Shown: piece after piece, positions 1 to 7,673 of the stretch
Position numbering within the stretch: position 1 is the stretch's first letter
How the letters are laid out: each line of letters begins with the position of its first letter
DNA from: Opitutaceae bacterium
GTDB lineage: Bacteria > Verrucomicrobiota > Verrucomicrobiia > Opitutales > Opitutaceae
NCBI GenBank assembly: GCA_003164715.1
Contig: PLTZ01000066.1
Span: forward strand, 1 to 51,943
Direction of reading: 5' to 3'
DNA length: 51,943 nucleotides
Notes under the pieces: model-generated
Told to the model about the DNA's origin: nothing
Databases searched by the model: none
The model's input: the letters and a program-made list of their open reading frames with translations, nothing else
Translations under genes and position numbers: made by a program

Positions 1-1
1 C

Positions 2-175
2 GATGTTGTCCGCGAGGGCAGCTTCGCGAGCGTCGCAGAGCTGATCACGGCCATTAACGTTCATCTCACCCACCACAACCTCAGTCCCACTCCCTACCGA
101 TGGAAAGCTGAGGGGGCGGCGATCCTCGAACGGATCCACCGAGCTCGAGAGGCCCAGGCAAAGGTTGCGGTGTAA
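2..175 (+). CDS. IS630-family transposase, C-terminal fragment (cut by window edge)
   Basis: The frame opens at base 2 and encodes 57 residues before a TAA. The sequence reads ...REGSFASVAELITAIN, then HNLSPTPYRWK and ILERIHRAR, which is the usual tail of IS630/Tc1-mariner-like DDE transposases (the segment after the last catalytic acidic residue). The catalytic DDE residues lie outside the window. The stop is only 12 bp from the point where the coding frame of the downstream sigma-factor gene becomes open, so the right end of the insertion sequence must fall between about 176 and 194. IS630 elements insert at TA, and several TA dinucleotides lie in that interval; I cannot choose the terminal base without the left end. 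Family assignment is by recognition of the tail only. Confidence 0.75.
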   Translation, partial: DVVREGSFASVAELITAINVHLTHHNLSPTPYRWKAEGAAILERIHRAREAQAKVAV

Positions 176-187
176 CGCCATTAATGA

Positions 188-1612
188 GACACTACACTAG
201 CAAAGAAGGCCCGGTCGCTTGCGCACCGGACGGTTCTAGATTGCTGGCTTTACACCAGCACCCATTTTTCGGCGGCGAAAGCAGTCAGAGAGGAGCAGCG
301 CCGAAGAGTCCGCGAAACTGGGGCCTATGAAATGAATAACCTATTGTCTTCCTGCTCCACGCGAGATCCTGACTGGAATCAACTTTGGCCGATCCTCGAT
401 GAGGTCATGCATGAGCTTGCTGAAGAGGATCGGGAAATTGTCCTGCTGCGGTTTTTCGAGAAGGTTCCGCTGGCCAGCGTAGGCGAAAGGCTTGGCCTGT
501 CCGCCAATACCACGGCGAAAAGGGTCGAGCGAGTTCTCGAAAAGTTACGAACCCTTCTTATCAAGCGCGGTATCACTTCAACCGGCGAAGCGCTCGCGCT
601 CCTCTTGGCTGATCAGGCGATTGCGGCGGCGCCAGTCGATCTAGGAACGACAATCACCGTCGCCGCTCTGACCTCCGCTTCAAAGAGCGGCGGGGCCGCC
701 GCAGGACTCCTACAAATTTTGGGTACCCAAACAACGTTAGGGACCATGGCCGTCCTCGGCCTTGCCGGTTTTCTGGTCATCGGGAGCGTCGGAACCGCCG
801 TCTACGAACTCCAGGCGAACCGACACGCGCAAGCGGAGCTGCTTGACGTACAGCAAGCATACCAAGCGGAGCAGGCCCGGGTCAAAAAATTGGTGAACAG
901 CGCTAACGAGGCCGAAGAGCGCGTTGCAGAAATCCAGCGAAATCTTGATCGGATGCCCGCCAGTGCGGTCCACGCTAACGTCGCAGAAGCCACGGCAGCC
1001 GCCTCTACTGCGAAAAGGGGAAAGGCGAAAATCGACGGTAAGAATTTCTTGGCGACCTTTGGCCAGGCCCGAAGCATGTTGATGGCGGTGCAGAAGGCTC
1101 AGCTGTCCCGTGGATATGCCGCTTTCTACCGCTCCGCTGGCTTAACGCCGGAGCAAATCGGGCAATTCGAGGACCAGACCACAGCCTTTATGGTCGACAA
1201 TACGGTGGTGACCCCGACCGGCTTGAGCTCCAGCGTTAGACAACTTCCTGACGACCAGCTTAATCAAATACTTGGAGATCAGCTCCTTCAGCAGTTTCAG
1301 GATTACCAGCGGATGCTGTTCGCGGAGGATTTCGCGCAGCGGACCACGATCACGGTCGGTTATACGGCGGAGCCCTTCTCCGCCGATCAGGAGGCAAAGC
1401 TGGCACAGATCGTGGCGAATAACAGCAGCTCCTTCCAGAGTGGAGGCAACGCGGATTCAAGCAGTGTGGATTGGAATGCCGTGGCCGACCAGGCCCGAAG
1501 TCTGTTTTCGCCTGCACAATGGCAAGCGGCGGAATCCATTTTTCTTCGACAGCAATTTTCGCAGGGCGTGGCCCAGGCTCAGATAAGCACGCACCCTGCC
1601 ACCAATCCTTAG
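188..1612 (+). pseudogene. 5'-truncated ECF sigma factor with C-terminal membrane-anchored domain, interrupted by IS630 element
   Basis: The first ATG is at 332, but the same frame is open back to 188 and those 48 codons (ending ...CWLYTSTHFSAAKAV, then REEQRRRVRETGAYE) read as the end of sigma region 2 and the region 2-4 linker of Opitutaceae-type ECF factors. From 332 on: region 4 helix-turn-helix (EEDREIVLLRFFEKV...LGLSANTTAKRVERVLEKL, residues about 30-80), an Ala-rich linker, one membrane segment (about 137-158), a coiled coil (about 160-210) and a C-terminal helical domain. Region 2, which binds core polymerase and the -10 element, is therefore mostly missing, consistent with disruption by the IS just upstream. 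A shorter protein could still start at 332. The C-terminal domain is shared with the next gene. Confidence 0.7.
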
Positions 1613-1618
1613 AAGCCC

Positions 1619-2533
1619 GTGCCAAACTCACCGCGGAAAAGAACTTTGATGTGGACGATGGAGTTGCTCCTTGTCGCTATCTCGTTTGCTCTGGCCTCGG
1701 TTTGGTACCGTTCCGCTCAACGGGCCAAAAACTCTGTTGCCGAAATTGAAAAAGAACGAATCGGGGTGGAGGAGGATATCCGGGCAGCGCTGGAGCGGAT
1801 CGCGGCCGCAGCCAAGAGCAAGGACGATTTGAAAGGGGCTCTCAAAGAAGCCCAAACGAGGCTGACCGCCGAATCGCTGGATCGGAACGGAGCGCGGCAG
1901 CCAAATTTGGCAGTTTTGCTGGAGAACAACCCGAAGCTGCGGGACCTCTATCGGAGGTCATTGCGATCGCAACTAGCCCTGAAGTACGTGCCGCTCTATC
2001 ACAAGCTTGGGCTTCTGCCAGCGCAGACCGAAAAGTTCGAGGACTTGATAACGGAGCGCGATGAGGAAAAGATGGATCTCCAAGCGACGGCGCAGTCCCA
2101 AAGTATGGTGGAATCCGATCCGGCGATCACTTCCATCCAAGAGCGGCAGGATGCAGACCTTAGCAAAGCCGAAATCGGACTCCTTGGTGATACCGGTTAC
2201 CAGCAGTTGCAGCAGTTTGACCGCATGCAGCCCCTGGAGGATTTCGTGGACCGCTACGTGGCAGACTTTATCCCTCCGACATCAACTCCTCTTACCGAAG
2301 GGCAAAGGGAACAATTGCTCAATGTTTTCGCCAATGCCGTCAATCCGAGTCGTTCCCCCGAGCCCGGCGACGTGATCGCCTGGGCGGCTGCAATCGACTG
2401 GAACACGGCTTTACCGCAGGCCGGCAATTTTCTCTCCCCAAGTCAATTAGCGACATTGCAAATTAATGCGCAGCAGGCGCAAGTAGGCGGCCTCCTTAAG
2501 CAGTTCTTCCAGTTACAGGCCGCGACGAAATAA
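1619..2533 (+). CDS. Membrane-anchored coiled-coil protein, paralogue of the sigma-factor C-terminal domain
   Basis: Begins 6 bp after the sigma gene stop, with a GTG at 1619 or an ATG at 1649 (the latter puts the membrane helix WTMELLLVAISFALASVWY at the very N-terminus). About 295-304 residues. After the single membrane segment there is a charged coiled coil (about 35-85) and a helical domain. This domain aligns by eye with the tail of the upstream sigma gene: both have a Y..FY/LYHKLGL.P.Q...FED stretch, then GD.GYQQLQQF..M...EDF and a Q..QL..VFANA segment. Function is unknown. Tandem placement and domain sharing suggest a partner or anti-sigma-like companion that may pair with the sigma C-terminal part; that is inference. 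Confidence 0.6.
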   Translation: MPNSPRKRTLMWTMELLLVAISFALASVWYRSAQRAKNSVAEIEKERIGVEEDIRAALERIAAAAKSKDDLKGALKEAQTRLTAESLDRNGARQPNLAVLLENNPKLRDLYRRSLRSQLALKYVPLYHKLGLLPAQTEKFEDLITERDEEKMDLQATAQSQSMVESDPAITSIQERQDADLSKAEIGLLGDTGYQQLQQFDRMQPLEDFVDRYVADFIPPTSTPLTEGQREQLLNVFANAVNPSRSPEPGDVIAWAAAIDWNTALPQAGNFLSPSQLATLQINAQQAQVGGLLKQFFQLQAATK

Positions 2534-2669
2534 TGGGTGAGCTATGCCCGCGTCGCTTCCCGTTATCTTTTGGTAAGACAACGACGAGGTCGGCCGTTGA
2601 CCAGAGTGTTCCAAAAAGGGTCCCTTTCGAAGCGGCACAACAACTGAGCTGTGGCCTAAAGCTCTTCCC

Positions 2670-2712
2670 TCGACATTCGATGGGAAGCTCGCTCCTATCG
2701 ACATTCGAGGGG
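2670..2712. promoter_or_regulatory. Direct repeat of a small palindrome upstream of padR (candidate operator)
   Basis: TCGACATTCGATGGG at 2670-2684 and TCGACATTCGAGGGG at 2698-2712 are 28 bp apart start to start. Each copy contains the palindromic half-site pair TCGA-N3-TCGA. The second copy ends 7 bp before the padR start codon, so a bound protein would block translation initiation or transcription. PadR-family genes are often autoregulated; binding of this PadR here is inference. Confidence 0.5.
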
Positions 2713-2719
2713 ATGCACA

Positions 2720-3046
2720 ATGGCCAATGTCGACATACTCCAGGGAACTTTGGACATGCTCATCCTCCGGGTGCTGGACCGGGGTGAAATGCACGGCTGG
2801 GGCATAGCCGAACGAATCGCGCAGCTATCGACCAAGGATCTTCTGGTTGGCGAAGGTTCGCTGTACCCGGCCCTATACCGGATGCAGGACAAGGGCTGGA
2901 TAGAGTCGGAATGGGGCCAGTCGGATAACAATCGCCGGGCAAAATATTACCGCCTGACAAAGGCCGGCCGTAGGCAGCTAGACGAAGAGAAAGAGAACTG
3001 GAGCCGACTGGTTACGGCCGTGGCGAAGGTCATGGCATCGGCATAG
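2720..3046 (+). CDS. PadR-family transcriptional regulator
   Basis: A 108-residue protein with the PadR winged helix: LQGTLDMLILRVLDRGEMHGWGIAERI at the N-terminus, then EGSLYPALYRMQDKGWIESEWG (recognition helix and start of the wing) and KYYRLTKAGRRQL. Length is typical for the short PadR-s1 class that lacks the long C-terminal dimerisation domain. The stop is 8 bp before the start of an ADOP permease, a pairing very common in Acidobacteria and Verrucomicrobia. It probably represses itself and the permease; twin palindromes sit just before its start codon. The inducer is unknown. Confidence 0.9.
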   Translation: MANVDILQGTLDMLILRVLDRGEMHGWGIAERIAQLSTKDLLVGEGSLYPALYRMQDKGWIESEWGQSDNNRRAKYYRLTKAGRRQLDEEKENWSRLVTAVAKVMASA

Positions 3047-3054
3047 GAATACCT

Positions 3055-5739
3055 ATGATCGGGTTCAGGCAGATACTCAGTCGCACCCGGGCGCTATTCC
3101 GCACGGATAGATTGGAGCGTGATATGGCGGAGGAGATGCGTCTTCACATCGAACATTTGGCGAGGGAGAACGCCGCAAATGGCCTTCCTCCTGACGAAGC
3201 TCGGTTCGCGGCCCTGCGCCGATTTGGCGGTGCCGACCAATTTAAGGAGCGCTGTCGCGATGGAAGAGGCTGGAGGTTGATCGAGAATGTTCTTCGCGAT
3301 CTTCGCTATGGCGCGCGCGCGTTGCGGAAAAGCCCAGGGTTCAGCCTGACGGCGGTGCTCACACTGGCTCTATCTGTTGGCGCCAACACTGCGATCTTCT
3401 CAGTGATCTACGCCTTGCTGCTGAAGCCACTGCCGTTTCCGGCACCGAGCAAGATTGTGGAGATATACAACGTCTTTCCGAAGGCCGGGCTACCCAAGGA
3501 GCCCTGCAGCATAATCCAATATCTGGAATACAAGGATCAGACCGTCTCCTATGACGCCGTGGGATTGTGGGGCTCGACCACCGTTATGCTGGGCGAGGAA
3601 GGGTCCGCGGACCGGATCACCGAGGCCTATTGCACCCCCGAGATGTTCGACATTCTTGGCGTGAAGCCGGTGATCGGCCGTTTCTTCACGCTGGAGAACA
3701 GTCATAAGGGCCAGGATAAGGTACTCGTTCTGACACAGTCTTTCTGGGAATCGCATTTCGCTGAGGACCCGAGCGTGATCTCGAAGACGATGCGGGTCGA
3801 CGGCGAGACCTATCGAATCATAGGGGTCTCTCCGCGCACCATGGAGGCATTTGACGCCCGCGCAAAATTCGTAAAGCCGATCGCATGGGGCCAGAGTTCG
3901 GTCTCCCCGTACGCAAGGTTTAACCTCGATACACCGCTCTATGCGCGGCTCAAGGAGGGCCATTCATCAAACAGCGCCCTCTCCGAGGCGGCAGCGGTTG
4001 AGCGCCGATACTACGAGGTGGCGCCCGGGAACATGAAGGCCTTCCTTGACAATTCCGGCCACGCAATGGCCGTCGTACCCATACAGCCCGAGCGCACGCG
4101 TCCGGTCACCTCTTCACTGATTCTTCTGCAAGGAGCTGCCGTGTTTGTGCTGCTGGTTGGATGCGTGAATATCGCCAATCTGCTCCTTGCGCGGACGAAT
4201 AGCCGGCAACATGAGATCACGATCCGGTCTGCTCTCGGCGCAAACCGCGGGGCCATCGTCCTTCAATTCATGACCGAGTACCTGCTACTGACAATACTCG
4301 GCATCGGGCTGGGCATTGGAATTGCGCTGGGCTGCCTTCCGTTTGCCAACCATTTCGTCGCCAAGGTGCTCCCGAATACGCTGCCGGTCGTGCTCGATGC
4401 TGGCGCTATCATGATCGCCACCGGCCTCTTTGTCCTGGTGGGCCTGGCGGTCGGGTTTCTGCCGGTGCTCAACATCCTTCGCACGAAGCTGGCGGGCGGG
4501 CTCCCGGTCAATTCGAGGGGCGCGTCGGGCGGTCCGGGCGTCCGGCTTTTCAGCAGCATCATGATTCCCGGACAGATCGCCGCCGCTCTTGTCCTCTTGA
4601 GCGGCGCCGGCCTTCTTGCCCGCAGCTTCGTGAAGGCAATCTCAGTGGACCCGGGATTCGACCCGGCGAATGTTCTCGTGGCAAACATAGCGGTGCCCGG
4701 CGCATATCGCGATGAGGCACGGGGGGCTGCGTTTCAGGAGCGACTCTTGCGGGCGATAAGGGAAATCCCGGGCGTTGAGTCCGCCGCGGTGGCGACGAGC
4801 GTCCCGTTTCGGGGCGTGGACAACAGCAACCCGTTCACGCTCAAGGGCAGCGCACTTCCGCCTGGTTCACCGCAGCCGGTGGCCCAGTTCATCGGCGTGT
4901 CCAAGGAGTACTTCAACACCCTTCACATACCGCTCCTGGAGGGGCGATACTTCGATCAATCGGACACGACCGCGGGCAGGAATGCCCACGTGGTCGATGA
5001 GCGCTTTGCCCGGAAGTACTTCCCCGGGCGCTCGGCAGTGGGGGGACGGTTCTCCTACGATCGGCCGCCGGGAGCGCCGCCAGAGAAAGACTCCGAAGTG
5101 CCCGTAATCGTCGGCGTCGTGCGATGGGTTCCTCACAACGGTGTCGAGGATAGAAGCAATAACCCCTTCATCTATTACCCCCTCGGTTCGAAGGTCCAAG
5201 GAGGACTGAGCATCCTGGTGCGCTCGGCAAGGCATCCAAACGACTTCGTGCCCGCTCTTCGTGAGAAGATTCGAAGCATCGACGCCACAATTCCGTTGTT
5301 CGACATCGGCACCCTGCAGGGCGCCATGGACGAATCCTTTGAGAACCGAAAAGCGATAATGGTCGTCCTTGGTGGCTTCGCGGCACTGGCGCTTTTCCTC
5401 TCCGGGATCGGGATCTACGGCGTCCTCGCGTACGACGTTTCCCTGAGGACTCGAGAGATCGGTATCCGCGGGGCGATTGGTGCATCGCGCCCGCAAATTG
5501 TAGGGCTAATCATGCGCCAGGCAGCCTGGAAGATTGTAGCGGGTTCCGTGGTGGGCTTGGTCAGCGCCGTAATGTTAAGCCGCTACATTGCTGACTTGCT
5601 CTACGAATTGAGTCCTACCGATCCACTGGCGTACGCCTCGGTGTCTATTCTGCTTGTGGCGGTCGCACTGCTGGCAAGCTATCTGCCCGCGCGCCATGCA
5701 GCAGGCATTGACCCAATCTTGGCGCTGCGAGCGGAGTAG
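3055..5739 (+). CDS. ADOP-type (MacB/FtsX-like) ABC transporter permease with N-terminal prefix domain
   Basis: 894 residues. Residues 1-80 form the charged prefix domain found in ADOP proteins (RLERDMAEEMRLHIEH...DEARFAALRRFGG). Then comes a duplicated MacB architecture: first membrane helix about 97-120, periplasmic domain about 120-345, FtsX helices about 350-475 (including VGCVNIANLLLARTN and the EITIRSALGANRG coupling segment), a repeat helix about 502-525, second periplasmic domain about 530-760, and final FtsX helices about 765-890 ending LPARHAAGIDPILALRAE. No ATPase gene is nearby, as is usual for these duplicated orphan permeases; it would have to borrow a MacB/LolD-type ATPase encoded elsewhere. 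Substrate unknown. Likely co-transcribed with padR. Confidence 0.9.
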   Translation: MIGFRQILSRTRALFRTDRLERDMAEEMRLHIEHLARENAANGLPPDEARFAALRRFGGADQFKERCRDGRGWRLIENVLRDLRYGARALRKSPGFSLTAVLTLALSVGANTAIFSVIYALLLKPLPFPAPSKIVEIYNVFPKAGLPKEPCSIIQYLEYKDQTVSYDAVGLWGSTTVMLGEEGSADRITEAYCTPEMFDILGVKPVIGRFFTLENSHKGQDKVLVLTQSFWESHFAEDPSVISKTMRVDGETYRIIGVSPRTMEAFDARAKFVKPIAWGQSSVSPYARFNLDTPLYARLKEGHSSNSALSEAAAVERRYYEVAPGNMKAFLDNSGHAMAVVPIQPERTRPVTSSLILLQGAAVFVLLVGCVNIANLLLARTNSRQHEITIRSALGANRGAIVLQFMTEYLLLTILGIGLGIGIALGCLPFANHFVAKVLPNTLPVVLDAGAIMIATGLFVLVGLAVGFLPVLNILRTKLAGGLPVNSRGASGGPGVRLFSSIMIPGQIAAALVLLSGAGLLARSFVKAISVDPGFDPANVLVANIAVPGAYRDEARGAAFQERLLRAIREIPGVESAAVATSVPFRGVDNSNPFTLKGSALPPGSPQPVAQFIGVSKEYFNTLHIPLLEGRYFDQSDTTAGRNAHVVDERFARKYFPGRSAVGGRFSYDRPPGAPPEKDSEVPVIVGVVRWVPHNGVEDRSNNPFIYYPLGSKVQGGLSILVRSARHPNDFVPALREKIRSIDATIPLFDIGTLQGAMDESFENRKAIMVVLGGFAALALFLSGIGIYGVLAYDVSLRTREIGIRGAIGASRPQIVGLIMRQAAWKIVAGSVVGLVSAVMLSRYIADLLYELSPTDPLAYASVSILLVAVALLASYLPARHAAGIDPILALRAE

Positions 5740-5746
5740 CGATTTC

Positions 5747-5785
5747 GTGCTTGGAGCACCAAGGGACGCCTACTTTCAGGTGTCC
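5747..5785. terminator. Two adjacent hairpins after the first ADOP gene
   Basis: GTGCT/AGCAC (5747-5751 with 5755-5759) overlaps the alternative stem CTTGG/CCAAG (5750-5754 with 5759-5763). It is followed by GGACGCCT/AGGTGTCC (5764-5771 with 5778-5785, one G-T pair, 6-nt loop). No T-run follows, so factor-independent termination is uncertain. The pair lies between the permease stop and the next gene start and could also be an operator. Confidence 0.35.
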
Positions 5786-5885
5786 AATAATGGGCCCTAT
5801 TGTGTATGGTAGCGGTTGGGAGGGTCCCAATGGACCGTTCCAGAGACGCACATTTGCAAATGCCAAGGGAGCGGGAGACCGAAAA

Positions 5886-7391
5886 ATGAAAGCCTTGATC
5901 GAGAGCCGTGGGCCGGACGTAAGGGACCGCTCGGCCGCGTTTGCGCGGCTCGTTCTACAGGGGGTTCTCTGCGCGGCGATTCTCGCTGGAACCGCAAGCT
6001 CCGTACCCGCCCCGACCCCGAGTGGGCCCGAGGGGATCCGCCCGAGCGACGCGATACTGCTTCCCCCCATGTTCGTCACCCCGCTGCGCCCCCCGCCGCT
6101 CTATGGGCACGCGTTGCTGCGCAACTGGGTGGCGCCCGACTATCCGAAGGACGCATTGAAGCAATGGCTGGGCGGAACGGTGAAGCTGCGACTCGTTATC
6201 GACAAGAAGGGCAATGTCGTGTCCTCCCGGGTTCTCGACGCGACCGACCCAAGATTCGTCAAGGCGGCGCAGGATGCGGTGAAGGAGTGGACGTTTTCGC
6301 CGGCGCTAAGCGCCAGCATGCCCGTCGCCTGTTCCATGGACACGTCCGCGGTCTTCTCGCCCGAGGAGGCGACCCGGCACAGGAGCTACGGCTCAACCAT
6401 ACCTCCTGAGGCGGAGCTGCCCGTGCTGGCGCCCACGATCGAAGCCACGCTCGCCTCGGCCCCGGACATCGATTATCCCGACGTGCTGTATGACCGCAGG
6501 CTGTCCGGAAGGGCGCATTACATCTGCACGGTCCTTGCGAACGGGCGCGTCGCCAATCCCCGGATCATCGCGGCCTCCAACGTGGACTTCGTGGTGCCCG
6601 CCCTGAACGCGATCGCGAACCTGCGCTACAATCCCAGGATGCAGGGCGACGAGCCGATCGAAGCGGAGGTTGAAGGCGACCTCAAGTTCGACCTGACGAT
6701 GGGGAGCACCTCTGGGGCTCTCGCCGTCAACGGGATCACGGCGCCGGACGGCAGCTCGCCCACGGCGGCCGTGGAGCCGCGCACGGTCGTCGATCCCATC
6801 TATCCCTACGCTCTGCTCCAGAAGGGGGAGAAGGGCTCGGCGGCCGTTGCCTTCACCGTAGGCACGAACGGCTCTCCGACCGAGATACACGTGATCGCGG
6901 CCAGCGAGCCGGAGTTTGGGGTGGCGCTCGCGGCGGCGGTCGCGATGTCCACGTTCTCTCCCCCTGCGGTCAAGGGCCACTCCGCGCCGGTGCCGCTCGT
7001 GCGGCGGGCTGATTTTGCCCCGGCCGCCTCGGGGGCGGACTCCGGGAAGGAGGACCCCGTGGCCCGGCTCTGGGCCGCACTTCAGGCCGGTCAGGTGGGC
7101 AACGGCACCGGTCTGGACGCACGACTGACGCCGCGGTATCAGGTGGCTCCCCGGTATCCCGACGTGCTCAGGCTGGGGGACCGGCCCGCGGGCCAGGCCG
7201 TCGTCGAGTTCATCGTCGATCGGGACGGCAGGGCGCGGCTGCCTCAGGTGTTCACCTGCAGCGACCCCGCGTTCGGGTGGGCTGCCGCGACGGCGGTCTC
7301 GCAGTGGGTCTTTGACCCGCCCCGTCGGGACGGGCGGTCTGCGGACGTAAGGGCCCGTGTCCCGTTCGAATTCAAGGCGCCCAAGGATTAG
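5886..7391 (+). CDS. Exported protein with four TonB C-terminal domains
   Basis: I place the start at ATG 5886, preceded by a purine-rich GGGAG site, because it gives an N-terminal export signal (LVLQGVLCAAILAGTA, about residues 20-40); an upstream TTG would add 45 residues before it. The 501-residue product has four TonB_C-like repeats at about 79-140, 195-255, 300-360 and 419-480, each with the YP...G-V...V-G-V......F..A...A...W.F.P pattern. Classical TonB has one such domain after a proline-rich spacer; here there is no spacer and no clear membrane anchor after cleavage, so it is not an energy transducer in the usual sense. It probably acts in the periplasm, possibly contacting several TonB boxes or peptidoglycan; that is inference. 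It lies between two ADOP permeases. Confidence 0.75.
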   Translation: MKALIESRGPDVRDRSAAFARLVLQGVLCAAILAGTASSVPAPTPSGPEGIRPSDAILLPPMFVTPLRPPPLYGHALLRNWVAPDYPKDALKQWLGGTVKLRLVIDKKGNVVSSRVLDATDPRFVKAAQDAVKEWTFSPALSASMPVACSMDTSAVFSPEEATRHRSYGSTIPPEAELPVLAPTIEATLASAPDIDYPDVLYDRRLSGRAHYICTVLANGRVANPRIIAASNVDFVVPALNAIANLRYNPRMQGDEPIEAEVEGDLKFDLTMGSTSGALAVNGITAPDGSSPTAAVEPRTVVDPIYPYALLQKGEKGSAAVAFTVGTNGSPTEIHVIAASEPEFGVALAAAVAMSTFSPPAVKGHSAPVPLVRRADFAPAASGADSGKEDPVARLWAALQAGQVGNGTGLDARLTPRYQVAPRYPDVLRLGDRPAGQAVVEFIVDRDGRARLPQVFTCSDPAFGWAAATAVSQWVFDPPRRDGRSADVRARVPFEFKAPKD

Positions 7392-7673
7392 CTTCGCGTG
7401 GATCCGGGCCGCCCCCAGGGCGCTTCCCAATAGTGGGACGCACGGGTCTCGGTTTCGGTCCGTCCCCACCGGAGCCAATCGGGCGTGGCATTCCTTAGCA
7501 ATGGAATGCCAGTGACTAGCGCATCTTGGATGGACTGGCATGCTTCGTGCCATCCATGGCTGTGCGCATCGCCCTAAAATGGTCCGCCAAACGCCCATCG
7601 CCAGCCCGCGAAGGGACCCCTCGCATTCCTGCCGCCACGGTCACCCTGCCCGTGAATCCTCCCTGAGCCGCCC
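7392..7673. other. Intergenic region between TonB-repeat gene and second ADOP permease
   Basis: 282 bp without a convincing gene. It contains a CCCAATAGTGGGAC sequence near 7428 resembling CCAATAATGGGCCC near 5785 (both roughly 100-250 bp upstream of a gene start), two strong hairpins (listed separately), and no clear ribosome-binding site before 7674 beyond a weak CCTGAGCCG. The 5' region of the permease mRNA would include both hairpins if transcription starts near the CCAATARTGGG element. Confidence 0.4.
7486..7557. promoter_or_regulatory. Tandem hairpins upstream of the second ADOP permease
   Basis: Hairpin 1 is a perfect 9-bp stem, TGGCATTCC (7486-7494) with GGAATGCCA (7503-7511), loop 8 nt. 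Hairpin 2 pairs ATGGACTGGCA (7530-7540) with TGCCATCCAT (7548-7557), 10 bp with one bulged C and a 7-nt loop. Both stems contain TGGCA/TGCCA, so the arms could also pair crosswise and form alternative structures. Neither is followed by a T-run. They may be a terminator pair for the TonB-repeat gene or a leader structure or operator for the permease. Confidence 0.4.
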
